This document shows positions 34,255 to 45,729 of a stretch of 64,000 bases of DNA, piece after piece. A program made the translations under genes and the position numbers. Location of the stretch: positions 1 to 64,000 of the forward strand of contig JBCFYV010000897.1 of assembly GCA_039000515.1 (NCBI GenBank), written 5' to 3'. Within the stretch, counting starts at the first letter, position 1, and each line of letters begins with the position of its first letter. The notes below the pieces were generated by a model. It saw nothing but the letters and a program-made list of their open reading frames with translations. It had not been told where the DNA came from and ran no database searches. The stretch comes from Timema cristinae (taxonomy: Eukaryota; Arthropoda; Insecta; Phasmatodea; Timematidae).

Positions 34255-34425
34255 TTATAATCGAACTTAAGACAGGTACAAGATCCAGTCCCAGGCCATT
34301 AAACCCATATGTCACCAAATATATGTGTTTCGGTCATGCCAGGAATCGAACCCGTGACCCTATGACCAATAAGCAGACACGCTACCTACTGAGACAAGGT
34401 GTCGGATTTGTATATTCTAGATAGC
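34255..34425 (-). mobile_element. SINE-like repeat with tRNA-like head, different family
   Basis: On the minus strand GTCTCAGTAGGTAGCGTGTC (A box TCAGTAGGTAGCG) is followed by GTCACGGGTTCGATTCCTGG (B box). The body (plus: CAGTCCCAGGCCATTAAACC) does not match the other SINEs here. Could also be a decayed tRNA pseudogene, but the 3' half beyond the B box argues for a SINE. Confidence 0.55.
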
Positions 34426-35458
34426 AGATTAATAATTCGATAAATATCTCAGATTGTTTCAATGAATACATGACACTTTTAATTTATGCCTAAACAACCC
34501 CTTTCTTGAAAGGTGTTTTATTTTGATTGATAGCATTAACTGTTCACAAATCAAGTATGAAAACAATGCCCGTGTGAATGGACATCGTATATTGGCTACT
34601 TCACTGGTTATTTCGTGATGACTTAGATCATTTATTCTAGTATAAATTTCTTCAATGAATTAATTACGAAAATATTTCCAGTATTTATGAGGGATTACAT
34701 AATTTATGATAACTACTCAGCCGGGTGGAGCTAGGTGTATCAATAGTTTCATTGTAAGTCTTAGTAAAAACAAAGGGAAAATACAGACGAAAGGCTATCT
34801 ATGTCACGTTATGTTTGTTGTTCTAGTTTCACTTAAAGATCTTATTTTATTTTCCTGTTTTGAAAATTGAACTCGATGCATATTATTATTGTTGCGGGCT
34901 GCAATTATAAGACTTCAGGGGAAGTAAATTTCCATTTCTAGTCTAGAGCTACTAACCAAGTTGTGATTTCTCCCCCCTCTGCCTCTCTATTTTCTCAGCA
35001 TACTTAAAGAAACTATAATTATTGTCAAATTATGTTTCGTTGCATTTTGTAACTCATAACTTAGGTTTTAGTAACTTACTTACTCTATGGCAGTAGTATT
35101 CAAAAGTTCCTTGTGAGTTTATAAAAGTACTCCACTTATGCCTATGTTGAGCTAGTTCAATCCAGTCCACCTCATTACACCCTATCTATTTTAGGTATAT
35201 TCTAATGTTAACACCACGTCTGCTTATTTATTTTAATTTAATAACGAAATAAATATTTGTATTTATCAAATAAATAAAATAATTATTTTTAGTTATATTT
35301 TTGTATAATATATTTCCTTCTTTTTTTCCACCAACCATTACCAATCAAATGAAAGTTATCAGCACAAATTAAGATTATTGAAGATGCCAGTTTGGATTAG
35401 CTTTCGTTATTTTGGGTGACTTATCATATTTTTCTAAAATTGCATTGGTTTTGCGTGC

Positions 35459-35527
35459 ATGTATATGTATATGTATATGTATGTATATATATATATATAT
35501 ATATACTACATACATACATACATATAT
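35459..35527 (+). repeat. (TATG)n/(TA)n/(CATA)n microsatellite
   Basis: TATATGTATATG repeats, a TA run and then CATACATACATA form a nearly self-complementary simple repeat. The open frames on both strands at 35375-35659 are its products. Confidence 0.93.
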
Positions 35528-35879
35528 ACAAAGAATCCGGATTTTATTTCCAGTAAAACCCAAAAATTTTCCTTTTCCCACGCTGCTCACTGTTCTTGGA
35601 TAAGGCAGGGAAACCATCCCAAAGTTGTAGGTTTCTTATGTTATTCCAGCTTAAATTAGTATACAAGTCGTGTAATGAAACATTGCTTGAGTTAAATTTA
35701 AAATGATTTATAAATATTGGTTAGTCCCTTGAATAAATTATTGATATTAGGAATAAGGAGTGGCTATATAATACAAAAGTACTAATTTATTTCAACACTT
35801 CAGTGTTTAACCTGTGCTGGATCTTATTATGCAAGTGTTTGATAGGGCAATTAATTTAAACCAGTATATTATGAAGATT

Positions 35880-36175
35880 AAGTCTACCTCAGTGGTATTA
35901 AAGTAAAGTGCTCGCCTCATGGCCCGTAGCCCCTGGGCTCAAACCCAGCCGGGGTCGACGGATTTTTCTTGAACGTTAAAAAATCCGTAGCACAACTTCC
36001 TTAGGAGGGGAAGTAAAGCCGGCGGTACCATGTTGATTGTGGCGTGTAAAATATCACTGGAAAGGGTGTGAAAATAACTTCCTAGAAACAATTAGTAGGC
36101 CCCTTCGCACTCGTTCTTAGAAATCCAGTGTGTAAGGCAACAGGGAACTACCGCACTTCCTGAACTCTCCTAGTA
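35880..36175 (+). mobile_element. SINE-like repeat, third head type
   Basis: ACCTCAGTGGTATTAAAGTA (A-box-like) and GGGCTCAAACCCAGCCGGGG (B-box-like) are followed by a GC-richer body: TTCCTTAGGAGGGGAAGTAA, AGCCGGCGGTACC, GGCCCCTTCGCACTCG. It does not carry the common GTATAACCCGAACGGG tail, so it is a separate family. Confidence 0.6.
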
Positions 36176-36179
36176 TATG

Positions 36180-37340
36180 GGATTTCTACCAGATGGTGAG
36201 GGCAGCACTAAGCAGTTTCAGGACTGAGTACATACCCAGCTCCAGATGGATATAGCTCACATCAAACCAATCTTCAGGTTGTTGACTTAACAAGAAGATG
36301 AAGGCTTAATAATCGACCAAACCATAAATGTTGCTCTAACAAATACTGTGACTGAATATGTACTGAGAAACTGGTAAATATTAACTAATGTCCATATTCA
36401 AGTTGATATTTTAACAGACTGGCTTCCTATATCTCTTTCCAGGTGAATAAAAATGTTGTTAATATTATATATAGAACTTATAATCAAACAAAAAATACCT
36501 TGATACATTCACTATCTCAAGACAGAAAATAAAAATATTATCAAAGCCTGAGTAAATTCTAACTGGGTACACTTTGATTTAAAATTTTACATAGTACGTA
36601 GAAATAGGTCATTTCTATGGTTACGTCTGTTTACAGCAAAAGGAGAACGAAGGGGGCAAGGGGATTTAAACACGTTCTACTTCAGACTTTCGTGTGCGTT
36701 ACGTTACTCCTTTGTTATCAAATTTACCTACATCCCTTCCCCCCACTCGATAATTACACACGTTACATTTTCTGCGCAACATTATTTCGGAGGTTTGTTG
36801 AAATTCTTCTAATTGCTACAATCATAGTCAAATCTGCTATTCTGATTATGGTAAATATATACTTTCTAAGATTAAAGATGTTGTATTATTAATTAATCTT
36901 TGTTTCTCCCACATTTTTTATCTGTTTTATATTTATAACCTTATTCGCCACAATCACTATGAAGGGTAGAGAGTCCATAGACTAAGAGTTTGTTAAAAAT
37001 ACTAGAAGTATCAAGTACTGTAATTTGTCCACGCTAGCTCAGGCCTTTTCTTTTGACAGTTTGTAAAACTACAAAATAATATTTTTGGATTCAATTGTAT
37101 TAATATAATTTGTCACTTTAACAAGTAGTTAAAATTTACTTCCCTTGTCAAAGCAGAAAAACATTCTTAAAAAAAAAGTAAATATTGACATATTTTGGTA
37201 CCTTTTGAACTGGAAAAAATCTACTCTGGGAAAGATATTTATTATAGATTAAAACAACTATTTTAAATACATTAATGTTATTCCAACATGTGAGTATGCG
37301 ACTTAAAATTTTTTATACGTTCTTTTTCAAATAAAAATTT
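36180..37340. other. intergenic, nothing assigned
   Basis: AT-rich. The frame 36617-36892 (91 codons, hydrophobic stretches FVCVTLLLCYQIYL and ILLIATIIV) could suggest a membrane peptide. It has no family match I recognise, no conserved motifs and no gene context. Confidence 0.4.
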
Positions 37341-37353
37341 TATATTCATCTAG

Positions 37354-37642
37354 GGTGACCTGGTGGTCTAGGGGTTAGGTGTAAGACTTCTGTGCTGGCG
37401 GCCGGGGTTCAATCCTCGGTCCCGGCACAGATTTATCTGATTACCAAACCCTTCCTTCACCTCTGACAAGACATCTTGTGAATGTGAGGAATGCCAGGCC
37501 ACCACCGTGGTTCGGATTCAACGTTAAACTGTAGGTCCTTCATTTCATCTCACAATCACTCTACCATTACACATTAGCGTAAGTGAGTATAACCCGAACG
37601 GGTGGTAAGATGCGGTGCTAATAATAATAATAATAATAATAA
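37354..37642 (+). mobile_element. tRNA-derived SINE, GGTGACCTGG head, third copy with TSD
   Basis: Closely matches the copies at 29593 and 30496 from head to tail, ending in (TAA)n. The perfect 13-bp duplication TATATTCATCTAG is at 37341-37353 and 37643-37655. Confidence 0.93.
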
Positions 37643-37657
37643 TATATTCATCTAGAT

Positions 37658-38727
37658 TAGTGTTTCTCAAACTGTGATACGCGTACCCCCGAGGGTACGC
37701 GTGAGACTTTCAAGAGGTATGTAAGAAGCTCTCAAGGGAAATTTGGCAAAATGAAAAGGAACCAAACGTGGCGCAAAGTTTTAGAGAAGACCGAAGAATA
37801 TTCACTCCTTTGATTACCTAACAAACATTTCACCATTGTTGACAAACTGTTTTTATGCCTTTCTCAACAACGGTTTTTATGTTAACGTGTTTTTTTCATC
37901 CATTATGTACCTAAAAAATAGGTACCACAATAGGACAAATTACCCGCCTCTGTGGCGTAGTTGGCTAACGCGCTTGTCGTGTTGAGCTCTACTGCTGAGG
38001 ACGGGGATATCGAGGTTCGAATCTCGGTTGAGTGAACTGGGGTGTTTTTTCCTAAATGGTTTTACACTCTCCCTCCACGCAAATGCGGGTTCACTTCCTC
38101 TAATTCAACCTTCCCAATTCCTAATCCATTAGCGTAATTAGTACTTAAAGCGTATAACCCGAACGGGTAGTAAGACGTGGTGCTAGATAAAAATAGGACA
38201 AATTTAGAGCCGGACTCTCGCTTGAAAGTTTCATCTTGACAATCAGACATCAGAAACTTGTGTTGAGCCAAAGATAGAGAGATAGACACACCTCTCACTG
38301 AAAAACTGTGAGAATTCATAATCTCTCAACTCCAGGATTTGGATTAAAACATTTTTTTTTAAATTTGTTTCCGGGATTATTCTATGCTATTCAATTTTTA
38401 ACAATTTCTTGGCGAAATCGTATGAAGCTTTTCTGCAAATTTTTTACAGTAAAATATTATGTTTTTGGTTTTATAATTTTTTAACTGATCATAAATATTC
38501 TCAATAAGCGATAAGGCTATAAAGTAAGATTCTTTAAATATATTTGTACAATTTGAAATATTTCTTCTACATAATTTTTTTTCAATATATTAAAAACTGC
38601 CTAAGTAGTTTGCCAAGTAATCATAAAAAATAATTAAGCCTGTTATTCGGGGAAATTTTACTGTGGGGGTACATTAGACTTCTATTGACTTTTATAGACT
38701 TCTATCTAAACAAGATTTGAGAACCAC
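37658..38727. mobile_element. hAT-like element remnant, itself hit by a SINE
   Basis: TAGTGTTTCTCAAACTGTGA and then the near-palindrome ACGCGTACCCCCGAGGGTAC at 37680 resemble hAT (Charlie-type) ends. The other side has GATTTGAGAACCAC ending about 38727, the complement of GTGGTTCTCAAATC. I could not find a matching 8-bp duplication, so the right boundary is uncertain. The SINE at 37942-38191 lies inside. Confidence 0.5.
37942..38191 (+). mobile_element. tRNA-derived SINE, GTGGCGTAGTTGGC head, full length with TSD
   Basis: The A box is in GTGGCGTAGTTGGCTAACGC and the B box is GAGGTTCGAATCTCGG. The body TGGTTTTACACTCTCCCTCC, CAAATGCGGGTTCAC, AATTCAACCTTCCCAATTCC is followed by the common tail GCGTATAACCCGAACGGGTA. 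The target duplication AATAGGACAAATT is at 37929-37941 and 38192-38204. This is the best intact representative of this head type. Confidence 0.93.
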
Positions 38728-39470
38728 AAACAAAACCTTCAAAGTGCATGTATGGGATCAAACTACCTACCTCAGTACACCTGGCTGAGATCCTAACCTC
38801 AATCTCCCCGTCATCAATGGTCTATAGCCTAATGTGAGAGTAGAGTGTTAGACTATGCGGCCACTAAAGCGCTGATTACCACTTTGTCCTCTTGTGTAAG
38901 ACAGTTTACTATTTATTACTCTTTTTAGCACCGCGTCTTACTAACCGTTCGGGTTATAATACGCTTAAGTACAATTTACGCTAATGGACTAGGAATTGGG
39001 AAGGTTGCACCCGCATTTACGTGGGGAGGGAGAGTGGAAAAATCAGCCCAGTTCACCTGACCGAGATTCGAACCTCGATCTCCCCCATCCTCGGTATTCT
39101 AGCTTAACACGAATCTGGAACGTCTGCCAACTGCGTCACCGAGGCGGATATCAATCCCTCTGCGCTCTTTTTAGAGAGTTAACAATCTTTACGAGGCTGG
39201 TTCTTCTCTATAAACACTACAACCAAACCAAATATTACAACAGATTAAAAGAAGAAGCAGAACCGCGAGTCCAACCGGATTAGGAATTGGGAAGGTTGAA
39301 TCCTCATTTGCATAGAGGGAGAGTGGAAAACACCCCTAGTTTACCCGACTGAGTTTCGAACCTCGAACTCCCCGGTCCTCAGCCGTCTGGCTCTAGACGT
39401 CAGTCAACTACGCCACCGATGTAAATTATTTTAGAAACAACCGTTTTATTAAATACAATTTTAATTATTA
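38728..39470 (-). repeat. composite of SINE segments, copy A (inverted relative to copy B)
   Basis: In reverse order and complement this matches 56040-56796 over its whole length at roughly 85% by eye. It contains part of a GTGGCC-head SINE (38770-38870), a full GTGGCG-type SINE with tail (about 38930-39150), a linker with AGAGAGTTAACAATCTTTAC and ATATTACAACAGATTAAAAG, and another SINE without tail (39275-39420). The end is AAACAACCGTTTTATTAAAT. The shared linkers and junctions show that the whole assembly was copied, not each SINE separately. Confidence 0.85.
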
Positions 39471-39836
39471 TTTTGACATTGAATGATGTCACAATGCGTT
39501 TTCCCTGATGACTGGCATTAGTTTGACGGCTCGATAAGACAGGAATAGATTGTGACCTTGAAACCGTGAGCCAGGTCATTGACTCTGGCAACCCTTCCAC
39601 CCCTCGGCAATGGGTTTTCCCGATGATGTCATTTTACTGTCGCAACCCTGACGACTGCGCCAGTTTGGCGGTTCGACAAGACAAGTATAGATCGTGACCT
39701 TGAATGATATCGCAATGGGTTTTCCCCGATGACTGGCGCCAGCTTGGCGGTTCGACAAGACAAGTCGAGACAAGTATAGATCGTTATCTTGAAACCATGA
39801 GCTAGTACAAGAGATCATTGACCTTGTTCTTCTAGT
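39470..39836 (-). repeat. about 100-bp GC-richer minisatellite, locus A
   Basis: Four degenerate units on the minus strand with the words GTCATCGGGGAAAACCCATT, GACATCATTCAAGGTCACGA, CTTGTCTTGTCGAACCGCCA and AACTGGCGC. The same repeat in plus orientation lies at 57536-57955. Minus-strand frames at 39400-39818 are products of it. Confidence 0.85.
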
Positions 39837-40080
39837 ACCACGTGACGTCGCTCGAGCGAGGAAGGGGTGGATATATAGTAATATAGGGGGCGCCCGCTTG
39901 GTCGTCTATTTATAAGCGTTTGTAGAGCGGTTCAAGATGTACCTTTGGAGTGACAGGGATAACATATAACCCTAATTTAGAGACCTGATGATGGCGTTTG
40001 TACGTCGAAACATGAAGTCAAGTCAACCTGCCTTTTGGCATTCAAGGCTTAAGGAGTGGAACTAAATATCAGCTAAGGAA
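39837..40080 (+). other. promoter-like and retroelement-end-like segment
   Basis: GC-rich start (CGTGACGTCGCTCGAGCGAG), two TATA-like sites (GGATATATAGTAATATAG at 39868 and CTATTTATAAGCG at 39906). Then CTGATGA (39985-39991), a possible 4-bp stem GGCG/CGTC and CGAAAC (40006-40011). Such CTGATGA...CGAAAC cores are seen near ends of Penelope-like and related retroelements, where they can be hammerhead ribozymes. Here stem I does not pair, so a working ribozyme is unlikely. Confidence 0.3.
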
Positions 40081-41009
40081 CGTTTATATATTCAACAACA
40101 TTTTATTATCAACTATCTCCTATTCTACATAATTTCGGTATAATTAACGTCTCTAACCTTTATTAAACATTTTATGCCTTTATTTCCCTGTTCACTTTCA
40201 TTGGCTAAAATTTTAACTTTTCTTTTGACAATTCTGAATCTATTAACAATATTACCTTAAATGTTAATTTTAACTCATTGCTAGACCTAATATTTATTTC
40301 TTTATAATGTTTTAATAATTTAATATGTAACCTTTGAATATGTGGTTTTTCATGTGTATTGTATTATTTAATTTTAATATGTTTTCTGTATTTTAACTCT
40401 ATTGTTCTTTCCTGCTCTATTTCACTCTTTAATAGGATTAAAGTCATAAAGTTTTTCATTATTTATAGGCTTAGCAGTATTCTGTTGTTCAATCTATCTT
40501 CTCATCCATGATGTAATATATATTATATTCAGACTAGTTATTATCAATATTTCATTCAATTTCTTATAAACTCAATATGTTTTTTGTTAATTAAAAATTT
40601 TTGCTGTCTTCAACTTTTTCCTTATATTTAATATCTCTTATTATCTTTTAATTTTTATTAGTTCCTTTTGTTATGGGCTATTAGGCGTTCCTTTAATATT
40701 ATTATCCTATATCGAAGCTATATCATATGGATATAAGAAAAACACGGCTGCTTGGACCAATATAACAAGTCTGAGGGACTTGAGCAACACTAGAGTTGCT
40801 GTGACAACATCAACGGAGTTAGAATAATATAAAACCAAAATCTAGTCATTTTTACTGAAACAAGAAGTCAAAATAGTCGTAATAGTCGCCTCGACTATAC
40901 TAAGTCTGAAATAAACAATAAATCAGATGGGCTTATTAAATAAACAATTTCTAATATTTTAACTAAACAATAAGTTGGATGGACGTCGCCTCTATACTTA
41001 AGAAATCGG

Positions 41010-41165
41010 AGAGGATATTCCTTGGTGGTGCGGTGGTGAGAACCACGTCAAAAACATCATGGCCACCGGTTTATTCGTGAAGAGAGACTTTCCTCGGAGG
41101 TGCTGCGATGAGTACCACGCCAAATACTGCATGGCTACCGGTCTCTTCTGTGAGAGGAGTTCTTT
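41010..41165 (+). repeat. tandem repeat, about 71-bp unit, two copies
   Basis: CTTGGTGGTGCGGTGGTGAG then ACCACGTCAAAAACATCATG and GCCACCGG is repeated as CTCGGAGGTGCTGCGATGAG, ACCACGCCAAATACTGCATG, GCTACCGG. Each unit pairs GGTGGTG with a later CCACG, so the RNA could fold locally. Confidence 0.7.
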
Positions 41166-41449
41166 CTTCAACGATGTGATGTGATAGAATAATCTTTTGT
41201 AAATCTGAGGGTACCTATTTTATACCCTTTTTTGGACTACAACGGAACAAAAAGAAATAGAGAAAAGACGTGATAACACAGCTGATAATAGGAGCTTGCG
41301 GGGTGTGGAAAAGGGGAGGTTCGAAGACACGCCACCACGACAGTGGCTCTCGAGGGGCTTGGGAGCGAACCTAACATAGGTTTAGTTCTTTTCTACGACA
41401 TAAGGGGTAGTAAGTGGATGTGTTAGCAAGCACTCTGTTGCCATTCGTG

Positions 41450-41740
41450 TACAATATTATGCTAGAAGGCATGTTGGCGTTATCCGATCCCATCCAGCCA
41501 CGATAAGTAAGTTTTGAATCATATTATTCCTGAATGTATTAGCTTTAATTATCTTCTTTGTATTACACTATTGTAAGTCTAGTATTTTTAAGCAGATTTA
41601 TATTATTAAAATGATTTGTATTTTCTGTTGAGAGCACGTGGATCATATCTGAGTCCATCCAGTCGTTAACAGTAGGTTTTGAAGGATATTATTATTATTA
41701 TTATTATTATTATTAAATATTTCTAATCTAATCCTCTTCT
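41450..41740 (+). repeat. diverged direct repeat with (ATT)n
   Basis: GATCCCATCCAGCCACGATA then AGTAAGTTTTGAATCATATTATT is repeated as GAGTCCATCCAGTCGTTAAC, AGTAGGTTTTGAAGGATATTATT about 190 bp later. The second copy ends in (ATT)n at 41688-41715. Confidence 0.6.
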
Positions 41741-42854
41741 TTGGATTCTGCCAATATAATTATTTATATTATCTCCTGAAGTTTTTTATTAGGTAAAAGA
41801 GTAAATATGTTTTTCTTGCTATCACAATTATATTATTCATGTTGCACTCTAATCTTAATTACTTGTATTGGTCACACGACCTAAATAATAATACGTTTTG
41901 TAAAAACTCTATATTGTTGTTGTGGCCACATGTTATGAATGTTTTAAATTAATCAATTACTGATTATCAATAAAAAAACTAGCAATAAAATGTTGTTATT
42001 TTTTTAAATCCTTATAATAAGTTGGTAGGAGAATCAAAGACAGGAAGGAGATGGCAACATTGTCATATTCATTTATAAATTGTTGTGACTTTAGTTTTAT
42101 ACCCAAAGAGAAAGAAAGAGGATTTAAATGTTTTATTTTGAACGTTTCAACTTATCCATAATGTTTGAAATTGAGCTCCTAAGCCAAATAAATTTGTATT
42201 TATAGGATAGGAGAGGGGGTGTTTGGGTGTAGACGTTAATACACAAACATATCACTTTTGTAATATTTATTCACACAACACTTGGAATATTTATGTATGT
42301 AAAAAAAGAGATAGTTTTAGAATATGTATTTACGAGTATATCTTACACTTAATGGGAACAAACCCGGACCCATGCTAAGATACATAGCATAGGTAATAAA
42401 TATATATATTAAAATGATACAAACTCTGTGTGAGAAAATGATACTAATAAAGACATGTAAACATCGTTTTAAATATTATTCATGTAATTATTTATAATAT
42501 ATTTCCATTTTTAATGTTCCTGCTTTAGGAGCTCCGGTTAAATAACAGTAATAATGTAGTTTATAAGACTAATTGTAGTATTTTAATGAAACAAACAATG
42601 TGTTACATGTAATAAAATATTAAATGAATGTTATTTTACTGAGACAAAGTTTGTTAGGGGTCTAGTTAATTTAAATAAAATATGGTGAGAAATATATTCT
42701 GGAGGTAAAATAGAAATGTTGTATCCAAAAGGTGAAAAATCAATTATTATTCTATAATGATATAATAGTATGTGACCAGTTAATAAGTACTATGTTTTAG
42801 TCATAAAAACAAACACATAATTTTGTTGATCACAATAAACAATCTGTAAATATC

Positions 42855-44420
42855 AACTGCACCGGGGGGTGCACCAAAAGGTGAGCAATTTCAAATGATG
42901 AAAACAAGAGAAGGTTGGAGTTAATGAAATTTAATGATATAATATACAAGACCAAAGGACATATAAACATATTGCACTAAATCTCAGCACGTACTTTGTT
43001 ATATATAACTTACTATGATAAGTGGCAGCATTGCCTAGTCTAGGCCAACTAGGGGCGAGAAACGCCGAGATAACAACGCAGACTACAAAGCTACGTAATA
43101 AACAATACTATCAACTAGGTAAGTTGGCCGCGTAGGCAAGATTAGTTCGTACATCAGGCAAGTTCTAGTTCTGTTATAATAGAGAGCCCTGCACAACAGC
43201 TACAACCTTTACACAGGGTAAAAACAACGTACTTGGATATACAACACATACGGGATAGTCCAGTAAGGGACGCGTCCCACTGGTTGAGCACCTGAAGGGT
43301 GACCAGTACACCCTTACTAAAATAAGAACAAATAACAGCCAGAGCCGCGCCAGAGGGGCAAAGGCGGCTCACGTCCAGTGTACTCTTAAAGTGTTTTACA
43401 AAGTTAAATCTAAGAACCAGCCACGGGCCAATCATGGATAGAACATGCGACCCACTGGTTAACTACCCTACTCAAATATAGGCCATGACATGTGAACCCA
43501 ATTAGGCCTGAATCTCCGGCCTCCATATAACCAGAACAATCGCCTGCCCTTGCAAGCTACCACAATATGGCACCTATGGTCACATAGTACGTGCCATGGG
43601 ACTAATCATCCCAACGTGAGCCTGGCCATGAAGGACCAGTCTCTAGGGCGCGAGAGGCGCGCTACACCACAAGTGTATAAGTACCTTGCTTTCCTAATAA
43701 GGGAGAGTCTACTCTCAGCCTATCCTATATAACTAGTCATACTATGATATCATAACCGCGTCTCAGAATAGACACGTTATATTCCTCATCTCTATCTCTA
43801 ATGATTAATTATACTAACTATCCTGCGAGGACATAGACTAAACCTAACAGTTGAGTTTTAAACTTGGAGTTTACTCGAGAGATCAAGCCCTTGAATTAGG
43901 TTGGCCCTGCGACTTCCTTCTGTCCAAGGGACCCATTTCCCTTGACCGCAGGTCCGATGTAGATTATGTAGATTACGTAGACCAGATGTAAACGCGTGGC
44001 CTGTTAGCGTGGTGGAGGTTTCCCAATCGTCTCCTGACGTGTTCTGCCATTCTTCAAGCAAGCAGGTGAATATATAGTTGGCAGAGCCCACGTGGTGAAT
44101 TGGTGCGTAGGAAGGGTAGGGGGATCTTCCCGAATCTTCTAGAAGGTCGAGGCACGCTGGTCGTAGGCCGCCATGAAGCAATTAGTCGGTTTGAACTCGT
44201 GGTCGAAAGCGGAGCTCTCCTCGCTCTCTTTCTCTGTGTTGTGTTAATAGCTGGGCCACCGAACTCGAAGACAGAATTGGCGCAGATGGTATGTAAACAG
44301 AGACATATATTATGGGCGAGGCATTTAACATTAGTTTGTTACTGTTACTTTTGATAATACGCAGGCACTAACAGAATATACGTTCTTTTTTTTATTCGCT
44401 ACTTTTGAACGGGGCTAAAG
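42855..44420. other. GC-richer unassigned block
   Basis: Begins with TGCACCGGGGGGTGCA (short inverted repeat, 42860). Composition is clearly higher in G+C than the surroundings from 43020 to 44330. Open frames on both strands (longest 107 codons, minus 43858-44181) show no motif I recognise. AGAATTGGCGCAGATGG at 44272 slightly resembles a retroelement primer-binding site. Most likely old transposon DNA, but unproven. Confidence 0.35.
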
Positions 44421-45130
44421 CAGTTCAGCCCATTACACAACTTTAAACCAAATTGTTCTAAAATATTTAACAAAATTTAAATTTTCAAAAATAAATTATT
44501 TGTAAATTACCCGAAATTATTGGTATTCGTAAAAAAAAAGTAGGTTATTCTTATAGATCATGAAAAAACTAATCCTTGATTTTAATTTTGAATTTAATTT
44601 TCCTGCTTAGTTTCTAAAACAAATTCAAACTTTCTATATATTGTCGAAAGTAAACTACACTTAAATTAATTTATTTTAGATAAATAAAGAAACTGTGTTA
44701 TTGATGATGTAGAAGAATTCTTCCCGATACCAATTTTGAACCCGATAACTTACGCATTTTTTTTTAAAATATTCAAATTAAATTAATAAAAACAATTTTA
44801 TAAACATAGCTCACACCATGAAAAGTATACTTGGAATATTTATTTACAAATATAGCTTACACTAAAAGTATGCTAGGAATATTTATTTACATAAAACAAA
44901 TTAACCACTTAAACAACAAAGAAATTTAATGTTCCCAAAAATATTTTGATGTAATGATATATATATATATACATCTTTCATAAAAATTCCTAAGTAATAC
45001 AATTATGAAGACCTTGAAAATATTTTAAATATCATTTAATGTTCATAGATATATTTTGACCAAATAATATATATATATATATATATAAAATTACATAAAT
45101 TAACAGGTTGTTACGCTTTAAATATCTAGG
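44421..45130. other. AT-rich spacer with small tandem duplication
   Basis: ACTTGGAATATTTATTTAC at about 44830 and GCTAGGAATATTTATTTAC at about 44873 belong to a duplicated segment of about 44 bp. Short (TA)n runs at 44958 and 45066. No gene. Confidence 0.5.
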
Positions 45131-45135
45131 TAAAA

Positions 45136-45726
45136 ATAATGGGGGCATCAGCTTGCGCATCAGCGTCTACATCAAAATCGTCGGTCGGAGTGTTGTTTGG
45201 TTTTAAAACTGGTGAGGGGGCTGCTATTGCTATTATCGGTATATTATTGTCCATTGAGAGTCTTGGAATCCTAGTTCTGATAGGTCGCATTGCGTGCCTC
45301 CTTCCGATACACCCTGTTCGAACCCCAGAAGACCGCGCGTGTGAAATGGGGGAGGTAATCTAGGATCCTGAAGTACCTGGAGACCGCAGGTCTTGGAACG
45401 TGGGTGGCAGTGCATTCTGGGGGACCTGATGGTCCTGCGTGTCCTGGAGGGAACCAAGGATTTGGCCCTTCGGGGACTGTATGTCAGGGATTGGGACGGA
45501 GACCTACACATCCTCAGGAGCCAGACTTTCCCTGGTTTGTGCGATTTCAGCCACCTGCTCTACGACCGTTAGTCCATCAGCGCTCCACCAGCTCGCATCT
45601 ATGCAATTAAGCTTGATTTTATTAAAGTGTTTATTAAAGAGTGTAAGGTACTCCAAAGGTGCATTAAAACATAGATTACCATACCAAGAGCCAAACCTAG
45701 ATTCCATAAAGGATTGTAAACTTTAA
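45136..45726 (-). pseudogene. possible decayed ORF of unknown origin in a GC-richer island
   Basis: On the minus strand one frame from 45707 down to 45136 (about 190 codons) is broken by only two stops, at 45504-45506 and near 45361. The upstream part contains WYGNLCFNAPLEYLTLFN and ASWWSADGLTVVEQVAEIAQ. The downstream part is Pro/Asp-rich (IAAPSPVLKPNNTPTDDFD) with an acidic end. Composition changes sharply against the AT-rich flanks. I do not recognise the family. A captured mobile or viral gene is possible, and a host retrocopy is another option. On plus, several overlapping frames are shadows. Confidence 0.35.
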
Positions 45727-45729
45727 AAT

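Larger units (their letters stand above)
40081..42840. other. intergenic, AT-rich, with local tandem duplications
   Basis: No gene recognised. Two 71-bp units lie at about 41010-41160 and two related segments of about 190-bp spacing at 41450-41720, each listed separately. The remainder has no open frame of note. Confidence 0.4.

Noticed and set aside
34340..34410. Possible real tRNA gene on the minus strand
   Set aside because: A and B boxes are visible, but I could not fold a full cloverleaf with acceptor stem, and repeat-like sequence continues beyond the B box, as in a SINE.
36617..36892. 91-codon hydrophobic ORF that could be a small membrane protein
   Set aside because: No conserved motif, splice context or homologous feature. 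Hydrophobicity follows from T-rich DNA.
44272..44290. Primer-binding-site-like TTGGCGCAGATGG
   Set aside because: No LTR of matching structure ends next to it and no polyprotein follows. The similarity is too short.
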